Assembly: GCA_964637705.1 (NCBI GenBank)
Contig: CAZWVM010000058.1
Span: 1 to 19,171, forward strand
Length of the DNA stretch: 19,171 bases
Source of the DNA: CAZWVM01 sp964637705
GTDB taxonomy: Bacteria; UBA8481
Reading direction: 5' to 3'
Below are positions 9,601 through 17,308 of the stretch, piece by piece. The position numbers and the translations under genes are program-made. Positions within the stretch are counted from its first letter, which is position 1; each line of letters begins with the position of its first letter. The notes beneath the pieces are model-generated. The model was not told the DNA's origin. It saw only the letters and a list, made by a program, of their open reading frames with translations, and made no database searches.

Positions 9601-12600
9601 GCGGAGCGAGACAACGTCGTTCCGAATACCGAACGCCGACTCGCTCGCGACCTACACCTGGCACTACTGGCGCGCGATCGCGTTCGACGGCGAGAACACC
9701 GAGACCTCCGCGACGAAGTCCTTCCGGACGCGCCCTGCCGGCCTGGTGACGATTGCCGCGACATCGCCCGTGACGCCTCACGACACGCATCGCGCCGCGT
9801 TCACCATCGTGGGCGAACTGTCCGGGGCCTCGGCCGGCGACACGGTGAATGCCTTCGTGAACGGGACGCTCGCGGACACGTTTTTCGTCCTCGGGACGGG
9901 GGAAACCTTCGCGGTCAACGTGACCATCTCCGGCAAGCGGGACTCCGTGACCCTGCGCGTGGTCTCCGGCCCCAACACGGGATGGGACACCCTCGTGGCC
10001 GGTCTCTGGACCCTGGGCGTTCATGTCTCAACCCCGCCTGACGGGCTCGACACCCACGCGGCGTCCTTTCTGGTCCGCGGGACCTGCACGGACGCACGCG
10101 AGGGGGACAGCGTCACGATCCTTCGCAACGGCATTCCTCTGGACACGGTGGCCCTGGACTCGACGCTCGCCTTCGTCGGACTGTGCACGGTGACCGCGAA
10201 ATCGGACTCCGTCGCGGCCCGCGCGACGAGCTTCGTCGGATCCGTCGTCGCCGACACGAGGCGGGTCTCTCTCTGGTTCGCGCCGGGTCTCGTGATCTCC
10301 GGCATCGCGGACGGCCTGGACACGAACGCCGCGTCCTTCCGGGTCCGGGGAACGTGCACCGAGGCGAGGGAGGGGGACAGCGTCACGATATTCCGCAACG
10401 GGATCCCGCTCGACACGGTCGCTCTCGACTCCGCGCTCGCCTTCGCGGGCCAATGCACCGTGACCGCGCGATCCGACTCCGTGGTTGCGCAGCTCGTGAA
10501 CCTCCTGGGCGCCGTGGCCTGGGATACGCGGAGGGTCTCGTTCTGGGGAACGCCGACGTGCACGATCGCCACGATCCCGAACGGGCACGATACGCACACG
10601 GCGTCGTTCCTCGTCAGGGGGACGGCGTCGGAGGCGCGCGAGGGTGACAGCGTCACGATATTCCGCAACGGGATCCCGCTCGACACGGTCGCTCTCGACT
10701 CCGCGCTCGCTTTCGCGGGCCGGTGCACCGTGACCGCGAAGTCCGATTCGGTGACGGCGCGGCTCGTGAACCTTCTCGGCGACATCGCGACGGATGCGAA
10801 GCGCGTCTCGCTCTGGCATGCGCCCGCCTGCACGCTGGTCGTGCCGGTCGAGGGCCACGACACGTTCACGACGCCCCTGAGGGTCTCGGGCGTCGCGAGC
10901 GAGGCGAAGGAGGGAGACTCGGTCGTCATTTCCCGCAACGGAATTCCTCAGGACACGGTCGCCCTCGACTCCTCGCTCGCCTTCATCGGGTGGTGCACGA
11001 TCGCGGCGAAATCCGACTCGGTGGTCGCGCGACTCGTGAACGTGGTGGGCGACGTCGCGTGGGACACGCGGAGGGTCTCGTACTGGCCCGCGTCCACTGT
11101 CGGCATCGCCACCTTCGCGAACGGCCACGACACGAAGGTCGCGTCGTTCGCCGTCCGCGGCACCGCGACGGAGGCTCGGGCGGGCGACAGCGTCACGATC
11201 CTCCGCAACGGGATTCAGTTCGACACGGTGGCCCTGGATTCCGGGCTCGCCTTCGTCGGATGGTGCACGATCGCGGCGAAATCCGACTCGGTCGTCGCCC
11301 GTCTCTCCCGTTTCCTGGGAGACGTCTACGCCGACACGAAACGCGTCTCGCTCTTCTTCGCGCCGACCGCATCCATCACGAACGTCCCGAACGATCACGA
11401 GACGCGCGCCTCCACCTTCCTGCTCCGCGGCGCGGTGACGGAGGCGCGGGCGGGCGACTCGGTCGTCATCTCCCGGAACGGCGTTCCGCAGGACACGGTC
11501 ATGGTCACGGCCGCCTGGTCCTTCGCGGGCTGGTGCACGGTCTCGGCCCGCTCCGACTCGGTGGTCGCGCGGCTCGTGAACTTCTTCGGTGACGTGGCGT
11601 CGGACACCCGCCGGGTCTCCTACGACACCACCTTCCCGGGAACGGTCACGCTGGACCGGGCCACGTACCAGAAGACCCGGCTCGTCGTCATCACGGTCCA
11701 GGACCTGGACCAGGACCTGGACATGAACCAGCCCGATTCGCTGACCGTGACGGTGCGTTGCTTGCGCACCGGCGACGCGGAGTCGGTGGTCCTCACCGAG
11801 ACCGCGAACGCCTCCGGCGCCTTCTCGAACGCGGGGTTGAGGCTCTCGGACACGACCGGGGCATCGGCTAACGACGGGATTCTCCTCGTCGGAACCGACG
11901 ACACGTTCCTCGTGACCTACATCGACCCCACCGACGCATCCGACAGCGCCTCCGCCGCCGGCACGTTCGTCCGCACGGTCAGCCAGGGAACGGTGAGGAT
12001 CGCCTCGGGCGCGGTCCGCGACGGCGACTCGATCCTCGTACGGGTGGACGACATCGATCGCAACATGAATCCGCTCCTGGCGGAGACGATGATCCTGCGG
12101 AACGCCTTCTCCATGACGCCGGACAGCGCCATCCTCGAGAACGAGTTCCAGACGATCCGGCTGACCGAGACGACGGAGACGTCGGGCGTCTTCGTCTCAG
12201 GACCGCTTCGCTTCTCCTCCTTCGCGCCCGTCGTCGCGGGCGACAGCATCCTGCTCGTCGCCCGCGGCGGCTCGATCACGCTCGAATACCTCGACTCGCT
12301 CAACGGGGATTTCGCGACCGCCGAGACGTCGGTGCTCTGGTTCACGACGCGGTCGGCGGCGCGGCTCGACCGGCCGGTCTATTCCTCCGGCCTCCCGGCC
12401 TACCCGGAGGTCACGGACACGGACCGGAACCGCTCGGCGACGCAGAAGGACACGGTGCGCGTGGTCGTCGCGAACGCGGCGACGGGCGAGACCGAGATCC
12501 GGATCCTGTGGGAGACCGCGGAGCGGAGCGGTCTCTTCCGCGACACGGGTGGACTCCTCCTGACGAACGACGCGCTCGACTCGCTCGCGGCGAACGGCCG

Positions 12601-15600
12601 CCTGTATGTCCGGACCGGCGACTCGATCGTCGTCTCGTACACGGACGAGCATGACGCGACGGACAGTTCGACCGACTCGGCGGGCGTCGGCACGAACACG
12701 GAGACGACCTGGTCGATCGTCGCGTTCACCTCCGCGAGCGGGACGGCCGTCGCGAGCTACCGGATGGACAGCCTCGTCTTCGTCACCCTCGTGGACACGG
12801 ACCAGAACATCGGGGGCACGCTCATCGAGACGGCCTCGGTCCGGGTCTACTGCCCCGCGACCGGGGACTCGGAGACGATCCTGCTGGGGGAAATCACGCC
12901 CGACACCGGCGTCTTCCGGAACGCGACGGGACTGGCGCTCTCGGACACGACGGGCGCGGCCGTCGGCGACGGGATTCTCTTCGCCGGCGCCGTTTTCGAC
13001 ATACGCGTCCACTACACGGATCCCGCGCGGCCGGCGGATTCCTCCACGGCCGCGGCCACGCTCTCCGCAAGGACGTCGCCGTCGTCGCTCGCCTTCGAGA
13101 GGGCGATGTGGTCGCCGGAATCGGGCGTCACCGTGATTCTTCGCGATCCGAGCCTCAACCGGAATCCCCTCGTCGCCGACACGGCCTGGGTGACCGTGAC
13201 CAGCATCTCCGCCGCCGACACCGAGACGATCCTCATGACCGAGACCTCGGCCGCCTCGGGTATTTTCACGAACGCGACGCCGCTCAGGGTCGCGGACACG
13301 CAGGGATTCGCGGCGGGCGACGGGATCCTCCTCGTGGCCCTCGGCGACACGATCCGGGCGGTCTACCAGGACGCCTACGACGCGGGCGACTCGTCGTTCG
13401 GGTCGGCGGTCGTCGCCCGGCTCGCGACCGCGGCGACGATCGTGCTCGACTCGACCGGGTACAGGGCCGTGGACACGGTGACGGTGAGCGTCATGGACCG
13501 CGACCGCAACCTCGACCCCCGCCGCCGCGACACGCTGCAGGTCTCGCTCCGCAATCCGCGCACGGGCGACTCGGAGACGGTGACCTTGACGGAGACGGAC
13601 TCGGCGTCCTGGATCTTCCGCCTCGCGGCGCGCCTCCTCTCGGAATCGGCCCCCGCGACGCCCGGCGACGGCGTCCTGCAGGTTGTCGCGAACGACACCG
13701 TCGTCTTTGAATGCCGCGACGCGACGAACGGCGACACGGTCGAGACCTCGGTGCGCGTGGCCGTCACTCCCACGCAGGCCGCCGTCGCGGTCTCGAACGC
13801 GGCCCCGCGGCGGAACGACACCTTCACCGTCACGGTCACCGACGCCGACCGCAACACGAATTCGAACCTCGTCGAGTCGATCGGGCTCTACCGCATCGAA
13901 GTGTACGACCCGGACAGCGCGGTGGTGGAGAACGAGTTGAATACGTTCCTCCTGGTCGAGACGACCGAATCGTCCGGGATCTTCCGCACGGCGGCGGCGC
14001 TCACGGTGTCGGACACGGAATCGCCCGCGGTCACCGGGAACGCGACGCTCTCCGCCGGCCCCGGGTTCGTCATCCGTGTCGAGTATCGCGATCCGCACCA
14101 GGGGGACATGGCGTCGCTCTCGCTCACGACGGCGGATTCCGCTTCGCCCTGCTCGGGCTCCTTCGACGCCTCCTCGTATCGCTTCGGCGAGTCGGTTCAC
14201 GTGACGATCCGCGATCGCAACATGAACCGACGCCCCCTCCGCCGCGACACGGTCGCGGTCACGGTCCGCAACGAGGCGACGGGGGAGACCGAGATGAGGA
14301 TTCTCCGCGAGACCGGCACGGCCTCCTTCGCCTTCACCGACGACACGGGACTCTTGCTCTCGGCCTGGCCCGTGGATTCGGCCCCGAACGACGGGCGGTT
14401 GTACGTAAGGGAGAGCGACACGATCCGGTTCGACTACACGGATCCGTATTTCCCGTCCGACACGGTCGCGGCTTCGGCGCTCGTGACGGCCGTGCCGCCG
14501 AGCGCGGGCACGGTGCGCTGGACCGCCGCGTCGGGAGCGCCCGCCGCCTCTTTCCGCCCCGGCGACTCGCTCTTCGTCCTGCTCGTGGACACGGACCGGA
14601 ACCGCAACCCGACCGTCGTCGAGACCGTCGTCGTGCTCCTGAAGGCGGTCCGCTCGTCGGATCGCGAGACCGTCGTGCTCTCGGAGGCGAGCGCGGATTC
14701 CGTGCGCTTCGTCTCCCAGGGGGTCCGGCTTTCGGACACCCAGGGAACCGCGGTGAACGACGGGATCCTCGCGGCGGGTTACGGCGACTCGATTCTCGTC
14801 TTGTATGCGGTCGACTCCTCGGCGGACACCGCGCTCGTCGAGGATCGGCCGTCGAGTTGCTCCGTGTCGTTCGACGTGTCGTCGTATGCGCTCGACTCGC
14901 GTCCGGTCGTCACGGTGTCGGACCGGGACCAGAATCTCGATCCCTATGCCGTCGACACGATCACCGTGACGTTCACGACGCGGCTTGGAGCCGACACGGA
15001 GACCGCGGTCCTTTCCGAGACGACGGAGACATCGGGCGTCTTCACGGGGGCGGGGCCGCGGCTCTCGGACACGACGGGAGCCGCCGCGGGCGACGGAACG
15101 CTCCTGGCGGGCGCGCTCGATTCGATCCTCGTCCAGTACGCCGATCCCGCCGGAACGCCCGACTCCGCGGCCGCCCAGGCCGCCACCCTGCGCCGCTCCA
15201 CGCGCTCCAACCTCGTTCTGGGCGCCGACTCCTACCCGCCCACCGCGACGGCGGCCGTCCTCCTCGGGGACACGGACCGCAACAGGAATCCGCGGCTGAG
15301 GGAGACCTTGGTCGTGACGATCACCTCGGCCGTCTCGGGAGACTCCGAAAGCGTGACGCTCACGGAATCGACCGAGACGTCGGCACTCTTCACGGGCACG
15401 ATCACCTTGACGCGCGGCGGCGCCGCCATCCCGGGCGACTCCTCGCTCCTGGTTCAACCGGGTGACACGATCTCCGCATCCTACGTCGATGCCCACGATC
15501 CCGCCGACACGTCGGCCGCCCAGGCGGCGGTCGGAAGTGAATCCACGGCCGCGAGCCTCTCCCTGGATCGCGCCCTTCACCGCGCCGCGGACTCCCTGGT

Positions 15601-17308
15601 CTTCACGGTCCGCGACGCGGACCGCAACATTCGGGCTCTCGTCATCGACACCCTTGTCGTCGTCGTAGCGGCCTCGAGGACGGGGGACCGTGAGACCGTG
15701 ACCCTGACCGAGACGGCGGCGGCCTCCGGGGCCTTCCGGAACGAGGGGCTGAGGCTGTCCGACACGGACGGCGCGGGCGCCGGGGACGGCGTTCTTCTGA
15801 TCGGCGCGGGGGAGACCTTCACGGTGGTTTACGTCGATCCCGCGGACGCGACCGACTCGGCCCGGGCGACGGGTCTCTACGCGGCGACGGCCGTCCCGGC
15901 CACGGTCGAGTTTTCACGGGTTTCGTACAACCCCGGTGAAACGGCCGCCGTGACGGTCCGAGACGCGAGCCGGAACGCGGACCCGTTGCGTCGCGACACC
16001 GTGACCGTGATCCTCGTGAACGCGGTGCGGTCGGACACCGAGACGCTCCATCTGACGGAGAGTTCGGAGACCTCGTGCGTCTTCGCCGCCGATACCCCGC
16101 CGGGCTTCGAAGCGGTCGCGATCGGCGTGCCCGGCGACGGCCGGATCCAGGCCCTGCTGGGGGACGTCTTCGAGGCGCGTTACCTCGATCCGCATGACGC
16201 CACGGACAGCGCCGTCGATACCGCGACCCTCGCACGACCCTCCATTCACCATGTGGACGCCCGGCCCGAGCATTTCGCGGACACCGTGCGGATCCGCGTC
16301 TCTTTCCGCGGCGCGGCGGGGGAGACGATCGCGGCGATGGAGGGCTTCCGGCCCGTGGAGATCCTCTCGATGACGGGAGGCACAGGTTCCTTCATCTCTA
16401 CTTCCGAAACCGTGACCGCCGGTGTCGCGAACTTCACCTACTCGAAGCGCGAGAACGCCGTGCTCGAGATCCTCTTCCGCGTCTCCAACGAAACGTGGCC
16501 GGTCCCGGTGCCGATCTCGGCTCCCGGCTCGGAGGTCGTGAACATCGTCTTCGGGGAACGCGCGTTCGGCAGCGCGGGAGGGCTGTCGATGCCCGCGTCG
16601 CTCTTTCCCGCGGACGCGGTCTTCATCGTCGAGAACCGCGCGCGACTCGCCGACTCGCCCGTCCTGGTCACGCTGATCGATCTGGCGGGCCGCGAACTCG
16701 ATCGGGCGGGCATCGGCACGCCGCTCTCCATCGCCTCCGGCGGCTCGGTTCGCGCCGAGCATCGTTTCCGGATCCTCGTGGGAGGCGTCGAGCAGACGAA
16801 CCTCCCGGGCGTGGTCTCGGTCATCCTGACGTATCCGGACGCGGACAGCGACGGGATCGTCGACGGAACGAATCTCCAGGAGCGGAACCTGAGGGTGTAC
16901 CGGCTGGACGAGGCGAACGCGCGCTATATCGAGGAGCCGGATATCACGATCGACGCCGTCAGGAACCGAGTGACCGTTCGCGTCAGTCACTTCACCCTCT
17001 TCGTTCTCGCGGGAGGAGCATCGGTCTCCAACCTGAACGCCCTCGTCGTCTATCCCAATCCCTTCCGGCCCAACTCCGGGCTCGGTCATATCCGGGTCAA
17101 CTTCGACAACCTTCCGTCCGGGGCGAAGCTCCGCATCTTCACATCGGACGGGCGACGGGTCAGCGAGGGGATCGTGCCGGGGGGGAGCAACGCGCTCTCG
17201 TGGGACGGCCGCAACGACGCCGGTCGCGTCGTCGCTTCGGGGGTGTATGTCTACGTCGCCGAGTTCGCGGGACAGCGGATCGTCGGGAAGGTCGTGGTGG
17301 CGCGATGA
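3614..17308 (+). CDS. Giant secreted multi-repeat protein: kelch-like propellers, Ig-like repeats, T9SS/FlgD-type C-terminus
   Basis: The protein has 4,564 residues in one unbroken frame. A signal peptide (1-23, cleavage near VRA/ET) starts at the ATG at 3614; an in-frame GTG at 3563 would place 17 polar residues in front of it, so 3614 is preferred. Domain order is as follows: about 42 kelch-like blades (24-1919); an Fn3-like domain (1924-2041); one diverged and six exact 90-residue Ig-like units (2043-2670); 13 larger Ig-like repeats with D-x-D-x-N loops (about 2674-4210); a linker with a calcium-loop motif DADSDGIVD and a VTVRVSHFTLFVL strand region; and a sorting domain from about 4470. 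That last domain has YPNPF, LRIF, LSWDGRNDAGRVVASGVYVY and GKVVVAR, as in FlgD-Ig/type IX substrates. It is probably exported and held on the surface as a long fibre. Its role (adhesion, glycan binding or surface layer) is unknown. Its stop overlaps the next gene's ATG. Confidence 0.9.
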   Translation: MRRWICLFLPTVLCLLVPPSVRAETWVDYSTTPVPFTVDEGSRVAAESNAAYLLPRSVSPFDVMTLDRSSGRYTPPDLPRFPGAGMTLCKADGETVYALAGNSSLFLRYSPHGDSWFALAPLPVTALDGAALAWAGGDRIYAISGNGVTFWIYDIATNSWTQGDSVPRPVGAGASLAWDGGDIIYATRGSVSGEVWEYRISTGRWNPPSFAPTTPAGAGSALCIVNRDLLFAFSGAGTIFWRYDRGANVWRSAAPAPAAVGAGASLVAAGHDTIYAFQGGATNGFWRYSVSADAWMVLHPAPATIVGGASLAYDGGGGVFASRGGGASSEFWRYDIASDRWSHGQSCPIGPSTQPTLARADAATYYAFPGGSTFFLKYSVAADSWTTVTPAPAAITTGCAMVAVGDTIYIFRGSTRDFWLYNRVTDQWTTGARTPATTGVGASLVHLGGDLIYATRGATTTEFWSYSISTNTWSVPATLPATPSNSPYLASNGSDTLFVLPGASNVLYYYNLSTDSWQTAAGAMPFTTGIGTSMVLVGNDTLYVARGTTDRQFRRYNVGSDNWTNLAQTPAPLSYGAMLAWLGGDTIYCIAGNANGQVWRYSIAQNRWSDPQWMSAAAGAGHAMVQAGSETFFVLQGTGNSFLRYSKSAQSWTSVASIPFAVTTGAFLCWDGAETIYAAPGAQRHFFEYSIRNNAWSVRESMPWGPGDGARMVHFGGDTFLAIRGGSLSDVTMYDRGQRRWYVGALPLVPNAGAAIVATANGDTLFLVGGNTTTTFYKYVQGRDTQANWAAAAPVPGAVGNGGAAVYGGGETLYVLRGNATDSFYAYRIATNAWTTLARAPGSAGSAGALAAIGSDTVYALGVTPSAVWRWRRSTNAWDTPASLPATVGNGAAMYYPGAGETIYILRGNTTPTLWAYRTAANTFETLAALPANVGAGGSLTGAAGTLYATFGANTTTAYRFTIATNSWAQIDSLPAAPNANGNLVTYDAVRGRVIGIRGITDAQAWEYDTLLNRWMTPAFPPATLGNGGGAVWVGGESVWVQRGTATATFYSFNHVRNAWGTMAPLPSTTTSGADLVMDSRANLLYSLRGGGQNLYRYDIGLNSWVTLESPPMAAGGTPGNHLAIDLLDSMLYATRGGTDGSVWRYDLARNRWFSLPATVVYGAGCVAGDTWYYIDGSTPAFRRWRASDDTWITLAPMPVLPGGGVSIAWNGADTIYAIRGGTTRDFLQYRISTDQWFFSESVPNTIGNVNTPGARLAYDSNANMLYCLRGYVDGSFWRYNPATNRWTVRAANVAMGSGGGLAAGNNSDSIFCVAGGAAASISAYSVGTDVWTALPNAPFSPTTNGSIATGGSGDTVYVLVNGNSRYLMAYDIRGAAWESRTLALIPETSGVAYNANRLVHDTESNRLIALAAGTYNTMYRYRIGEQTWDTPSFGPEFHPTGGVLATAAGETVYNLRGGNSLTFRSYVPSRDTWVSLASLPAGETVTTGAGMAWTGGETILVARGGSVAPRVLEYNIPRNQWSTGETLPAMPSVNEGARLVADTGTGRAWLLRGGTDSAFWHTDTMTRKWSLPNWTASVGAGGGSVCAGETLYVLAGNATQTFAGFNVIDRLWRSLGTAPATVGVGGSLERGEGDTLYALRGNATPSLYRYLIATNTWDTYLVAPGVVGSVNGKHLVFDTSSRRFLVARGVDSEVWRRDEVTGRWSLSNLTALPGAGACIAVAGESVYAIPGGATTFLGAIAGDSAWRTLAVLPGAAGLGAALTATGADTLYALRGGATANLYRYRRSSNAWATMTSCPSVIGPGGAIARSGADTLWVVRGGATTSFYSYNMISDAWKLRESVPTTCTGGASLLMPETQPYVYLLPGGSSRDLYRYNVAFDTWTAVDSSPFVVQPGSGATIETNGILVMGGGEVLLRRFIPTSRRPENVTATSPAGTANETVTPLFVFRATDPDSDPLHWRVQVALDAGFETIVRDYNSLSAAHRDTFVPRPPVSWRSETTSFRIPNADSLATYTWHYWRAIAFDGENTETSATKSFRTRPAGLVTIAATSPVTPHDTHRAAFTIVGELSGASAGDTVNAFVNGTLADTFFVLGTGETFAVNVTISGKRDSVTLRVVSGPNTGWDTLVAGLWTLGVHVSTPPDGLDTHAASFLVRGTCTDAREGDSVTILRNGIPLDTVALDSTLAFVGLCTVTAKSDSVAARATSFVGSVVADTRRVSLWFAPGLVISGIADGLDTNAASFRVRGTCTEAREGDSVTIFRNGIPLDTVALDSALAFAGQCTVTARSDSVVAQLVNLLGAVAWDTRRVSFWGTPTCTIATIPNGHDTHTASFLVRGTASEAREGDSVTIFRNGIPLDTVALDSALAFAGRCTVTAKSDSVTARLVNLLGDIATDAKRVSLWHAPACTLVVPVEGHDTFTTPLRVSGVASEAKEGDSVVISRNGIPQDTVALDSSLAFIGWCTIAAKSDSVVARLVNVVGDVAWDTRRVSYWPASTVGIATFANGHDTKVASFAVRGTATEARAGDSVTILRNGIQFDTVALDSGLAFVGWCTIAAKSDSVVARLSRFLGDVYADTKRVSLFFAPTASITNVPNDHETRASTFLLRGAVTEARAGDSVVISRNGVPQDTVMVTAAWSFAGWCTVSARSDSVVARLVNFFGDVASDTRRVSYDTTFPGTVTLDRATYQKTRLVVITVQDLDQDLDMNQPDSLTVTVRCLRTGDAESVVLTETANASGAFSNAGLRLSDTTGASANDGILLVGTDDTFLVTYIDPTDASDSASAAGTFVRTVSQGTVRIASGAVRDGDSILVRVDDIDRNMNPLLAETMILRNAFSMTPDSAILENEFQTIRLTETTETSGVFVSGPLRFSSFAPVVAGDSILLVARGGSITLEYLDSLNGDFATAETSVLWFTTRSAARLDRPVYSSGLPAYPEVTDTDRNRSATQKDTVRVVVANAATGETEIRILWETAERSGLFRDTGGLLLTNDALDSLAANGRLYVRTGDSIVVSYTDEHDATDSSTDSAGVGTNTETTWSIVAFTSASGTAVASYRMDSLVFVTLVDTDQNIGGTLIETASVRVYCPATGDSETILLGEITPDTGVFRNATGLALSDTTGAAVGDGILFAGAVFDIRVHYTDPARPADSSTAAATLSARTSPSSLAFERAMWSPESGVTVILRDPSLNRNPLVADTAWVTVTSISAADTETILMTETSAASGIFTNATPLRVADTQGFAAGDGILLVALGDTIRAVYQDAYDAGDSSFGSAVVARLATAATIVLDSTGYRAVDTVTVSVMDRDRNLDPRRRDTLQVSLRNPRTGDSETVTLTETDSASWIFRLAARLLSESAPATPGDGVLQVVANDTVVFECRDATNGDTVETSVRVAVTPTQAAVAVSNAAPRRNDTFTVTVTDADRNTNSNLVESIGLYRIEVYDPDSAVVENELNTFLLVETTESSGIFRTAAALTVSDTESPAVTGNATLSAGPGFVIRVEYRDPHQGDMASLSLTTADSASPCSGSFDASSYRFGESVHVTIRDRNMNRRPLRRDTVAVTVRNEATGETEMRILRETGTASFAFTDDTGLLLSAWPVDSAPNDGRLYVRESDTIRFDYTDPYFPSDTVAASALVTAVPPSAGTVRWTAASGAPAASFRPGDSLFVLLVDTDRNRNPTVVETVVVLLKAVRSSDRETVVLSEASADSVRFVSQGVRLSDTQGTAVNDGILAAGYGDSILVLYAVDSSADTALVEDRPSSCSVSFDVSSYALDSRPVVTVSDRDQNLDPYAVDTITVTFTTRLGADTETAVLSETTETSGVFTGAGPRLSDTTGAAAGDGTLLAGALDSILVQYADPAGTPDSAAAQAATLRRSTRSNLVLGADSYPPTATAAVLLGDTDRNRNPRLRETLVVTITSAVSGDSESVTLTESTETSALFTGTITLTRGGAAIPGDSSLLVQPGDTISASYVDAHDPADTSAAQAAVGSESTAASLSLDRALHRAADSLVFTVRDADRNIRALVIDTLVVVVAASRTGDRETVTLTETAAASGAFRNEGLRLSDTDGAGAGDGVLLIGAGETFTVVYVDPADATDSARATGLYAATAVPATVEFSRVSYNPGETAAVTVRDASRNADPLRRDTVTVILVNAVRSDTETLHLTESSETSCVFAADTPPGFEAVAIGVPGDGRIQALLGDVFEARYLDPHDATDSAVDTATLARPSIHHVDARPEHFADTVRIRVSFRGAAGETIAAMEGFRPVEILSMTGGTGSFISTSETVTAGVANFTYSKRENAVLEILFRVSNETWPVPVPISAPGSEVVNIVFGERAFGSAGGLSMPASLFPADAVFIVENRARLADSPVLVTLIDLAGRELDRAGIGTPLSIASGGSVRAEHRFRILVGGVEQTNLPGVVSVILTYPDADSDGIVDGTNLQERNLRVYRLDEANARYIEEPDITIDAVRNRVTVRVSHFTLFVLAGGASVSNLNALVVYPNPFRPNSGLGHIRVNFDNLPSGAKLRIFTSDGRRVSEGIVPGGSNALSWDGRNDAGRVVASGVYVYVAEFAGQRIVGKVVVAR
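3683..9370 (+). repeat. About 42 tandem kelch-like blades within the giant protein
   Basis: Each blade is about 45 residues and follows the pattern GASLxxxGxDTIYALRGx, an aromatic strand such as FWRY, the spacing Y-x6-W (for example YDIATNSW) and a Pro/Gly-rich turn. This matches the kelch signature, with the RGG/AGN turn where kelch proteins have the double glycine. Counting the Y-x6-W-type strands gives about 42 units; the first and last are degenerate. Blades of this type fold into six- or seven-bladed propellers, so the number fits six or seven of them, but where propellers begin and end cannot be read directly. Confidence 0.85.
6570..6600. repeat. Perfect 11-bp inverted repeat inside the coding region
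   Basis: CCTATGACGCG (6570-6580) and CGCGTCATAGG (6590-6600) are perfect reverse complements with a nine-base loop. The segment encodes part of one kelch-like blade (YDAVRGRVIG). It could form an mRNA hairpin, but a chance origin in a long GC-rich gene is possible. Confidence 0.5.
9383..9736 (+). other. Fn3-like domain of the giant protein
   Basis: After the last blade, a single non-repeated module of about 118 residues carries TPLFVFRATDPDSDPLHWRV, VALDAGFETIV and TYTWHYWRAIAFDGEN, then SFRTR. This is the pattern of fibronectin type III-like domains that act as spacers in secreted bacterial proteins (WRV strand, Y-x-WRA-x-A-x-D strand). It separates the propeller region from the Ig-like repeats. 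Confidence 0.6.
9740..11623 (+). repeat. Seven tandem Ig-like units, six of exactly 90 residues
   Basis: A diverged first unit (9740-10018) is followed by units starting at 10019, 10289, 10559, 10829, 11099 and 11369, each 270 bases apart. Each carries the pattern HDTxxASFxVRGTxxEAREGD, SVTIxRNGIPxDTVALDS, LAFxGxCT and AKSDSVxARLVN, then DTRRVS. The spacing is exact, with no insertions. The second and third 90-residue units share 65 consecutive identical bases (10376-10440 and 10646-10710), which points to recent duplication or gene conversion. The beta-rich pattern suggests Ig-like folds; I do not recognise a named family. Confidence 0.85.
11633..16243 (+). repeat. Thirteen tandem Ig-like repeats with D-x-D-x-N loops
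   Basis: Units average about 118 residues. The consensus is VTVxDxDRNxNPxxxDTVxV, then TGDxETVxLTET, SGxFxN, LRLSDTxGxAxGDGILLV and GDTIxVxYxDPxDAxDS. The acidic loop (for example DTDRNRNP) recurs in nearly every unit and looks suited to calcium, though this is inference. Two consecutive five-unit blocks, 11984-13777 and 13778-15544, correspond unit by unit. The first and twelfth units are especially alike. Confidence 0.85.
17021..17305 (+). other. C-terminal sorting domain (FlgD-Ig/T9SS type A-like)
   Basis: The last 95 residues show the order expected of this family: ALVVYPNPFRPNSG, then LRIFTSDGRRV, LSWDGRNDAGRVVASGVYVY and a final GKVVVAR. In Bacteroidota such domains direct proteins through the type IX system and are recognised with help from PorV. 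In other phyla, related domains occur on large surface proteins whose export route is less clear. The gene immediately downstream encodes a PorV/PorQ-family protein, which fits a sorting role. Confidence 0.8.

Noticed and set aside
11698..11721. A 12-bp tandem duplication (DLDQDLD) in the first large Ig-like repeat, considered as a slippage insertion
   Set aside because: The loop has the same length as in the other units, so nothing was inserted. The repeat likely reflects similar residues and codon choice.
12197..15580. A very long open reading frame (1,127 codons) on the minus strand opposite the Ig-like repeats
   Set aside because: Its product is a low-complexity arginine/glycine-rich string with no domain. 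It is the expected shadow of a GC-rich, repetitive gene, whose plus-strand frame has clear repeats and a signal peptide.
9740..16243. The regular repeats considered as a CRISPR array or DNA minisatellite
   Set aside because: The repeats are long, in frame, diverged at the DNA level and conserved as protein; there are no short identical repeats with unique spacers.
16495..17304. Extension of the PorV-like frame upstream to 16495
   Set aside because: The extension overlaps the sorting domain of the giant gene and encodes no recognisable sequence. The ATG at 17305 gives a proper signal peptide.
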